A stretch of 15,383 nucleotides of DNA, taken from Ignavibacteriales bacterium. GTDB taxonomy: Bacteria > Bacteroidota > Ignavibacteria > Ignavibacteriales > Ignavibacteriaceae. Of this stretch, positions 14,477 through 15,383 are shown piece after piece (positions within the stretch are counted from its first letter, which is position 1; each line of letters starts with the position of its first letter). Position numbers and translations under genes: made by a program. Where the stretch lies: the NCBI GenBank assembly GCA_020061995.1, contig JAGUXE010000101.1:1-15383 (forward strand), given 5' to 3'. The notes beneath the pieces were generated by a model. That model made no database searches. It worked only from the letters and a program-made list of their open reading frames with translations, and was not told where the DNA came from.

Positions 14477-15383
14477 TTAACAAAATTCTATTTTATTTAT
14501 CTCTTCCATAATTCGGGAGGTTTCTGATAAGGCGATAATTATTTTTTGATAATGCTCTATATCTTCATTGGTTAAGACCCGCCCTTTACGATCTTTAAGC
14601 CATTTTTGCGCAGGCTGATAACCCCCTATATAAAAACTCCATGCGGTTTCGGGGACTTTACCGAAATATTGTTCGCTGTTTATCCAGACTTCACCTATCG
14701 AAACTCCGTTCTCTTTTATGTATGTTATTTTTTCAACTTCGCAAGTACCATCTTTTGGAAATGTTGTAATAAACTTGTTTACTATAGGGGATTCCAATAA
14801 ATGTAGTTCTCTAAGTTCGGTGCCAAGATTAACAAGTTTTTTGAATGTGGTTGTATCTTTTGGATATGGAACACGGGGAAAATCTATCTTTAGAAACTCT
14901 TTATATTTTTCTCTGTAGGATGGTGAGTGGAGCACTCCATAAATATAATCCAATATCTCTTCAGGCTCGGTTTTGCCGATTATCTTTTCTATCTCTTTAA
15001 CAATTTCCTGATTTAAGTTTGGGACTTTTGTACCATCTTCGTAGTAGGTGTAGAGAGGGAACGCATAGGTTGACTCCTTTGTTTGTAATGATACTGAGCA
15101 AATATCACTTAAAAATCTCGTAATCAAAACATGCTGAAAATTAAAACTACTTTGCTGTCTGCAAGTTAAAAGTGAAATATTGTCGCTCATCATATTTCTC
15201 ATAACACTGTATCGGTGACGGACAACCTTAGTTAAATCATACTCTATGTTTCTAACATCAAAGGGCCTGTAAAGATATGGTTTATTGTTATCACTGAATT
15301 TATAATAACTAACTAATTCACCGTCATTATGAGTTTTGACACCAGATGTATTTATGGCAAGTAACTCATCAATTTTAAATCCA
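14477..15383 (-). CDS. Type ISP restriction-modification enzyme, C-terminal part (partial)
   Basis: The last 301 residues of a larger gene whose N-terminus lies beyond the right edge; the frame is open to base 15383. Motifs fit the C-terminal specificity region of Type ISP (LlaBIII-like) single-chain restriction-modification enzymes. These are YRPFDVR at 38-44, VMRNM at 60-64, AFPLY at 107-111, DYIYGVLHSPSYREKY at 145-160, LKIDFPRVPYP at 164-174, and IGGYQPAQKWLKDRKGR at 252-268, followed by HYQKIIIAL. This region recognises the DNA target. The nuclease, helicase and N6-adenine methylase domains expected upstream are not in view, so a stand-alone methylase is also possible. The Met at 15202 is not the start, because family motifs lie before it. 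Its 3' end converges with vapC. No frameshift is seen. Confidence 0.88.
   Translation of the reverse strand, partial: GFKIDELLAINTSGVKTHNDGELVSYYKFSDNNKPYLYRPFDVRNIEYDLTKVVRHRYSVMRNMMSDNISLLTCRQQSSFNFQHVLITRFLSDICSVSLQTKESTYAFPLYTYYEDGTKVPNLNQEIVKEIEKIIGKTEPEEILDYIYGVLHSPSYREKYKEFLKIDFPRVPYPKDTTTFKKLVNLGTELRELHLLESPIVNKFITTFPKDGTCEVEKITYIKENGVSIGEVWINSEQYFGKVPETAWSFYIGGYQPAQKWLKDRKGRVLTNEDIEHYQKIIIALSETSRIMEEINKIEFC

Overview
The window looks like a chromosomal segment from an AT-rich member of the Ignavibacteria/Bacteroidota-Chlorobiota group. The main evidence is two large secreted proteins whose C-termini carry the NYPNPFN-type sorting domain of the type IX secretion system (T9SS), together with many short palindromic repeats between genes. 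The lineage is inferred from protein style; there is no rRNA or other marker gene in the window.

Layout. (1) 1-93: possible tail of an upstream gene. (2) 149-2455 (+): GLUG-repeat T9SS surface protein, followed by a strong terminator. (3) 2456-3224: non-coding, holding a long palindrome, a REP-like element and an array of at least ten small hairpin repeats in both orientations, part of it duplicated in tandem with a 124-bp period. (4) 3225-5804 (-): DUF3160 protein with a T9SS sorting domain. (5) 5805-6422: non-coding, built largely from nested inverted repeats. (6) 6423-8387 (-): aguB-aguA, the two-step agmatine to putrescine pathway. (7) 8475-10726 (-): two adjacent secreted proteins made almost entirely of MORN_2 (YwqK-like) repeats. 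(8) 10864-13339 (+): 2-oxoacid:ferredoxin oxidoreductase operon, an alpha subunit and an unusual protein in which the TPP-binding beta subunit is followed by a gamma-like domain. A terminator follows. (9) 13619-14265 (+): VapBC toxin-antitoxin operon with a readable promoter and an overlapping inverted-repeat operator candidate. (10) 14266-14476: REP-like repeats in a convergent gap. (11) 14477-15383 (-): C-terminal 301 residues of a Type ISP restriction-modification enzyme that runs off the window edge.

How the genes fit together. aguB-aguA would make putrescine from agmatine. The oxidoreductase operon fits anaerobic or ferredoxin-linked 2-oxoacid metabolism; its substrate cannot be read from the sequence. 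The two T9SS proteins and two MORN_2 proteins are extracytoplasmic and of unknown function. VapBC next to a restriction-modification gene suggests the edge of a defence or mobile region. I see no CRISPR array, tRNA, rRNA or transposase. The strongest leads for novelty are the beta-gamma fusion oxidoreductase, the MORN_2 repeat-protein pair, and the hairpin repeat family with compensatory stem changes.
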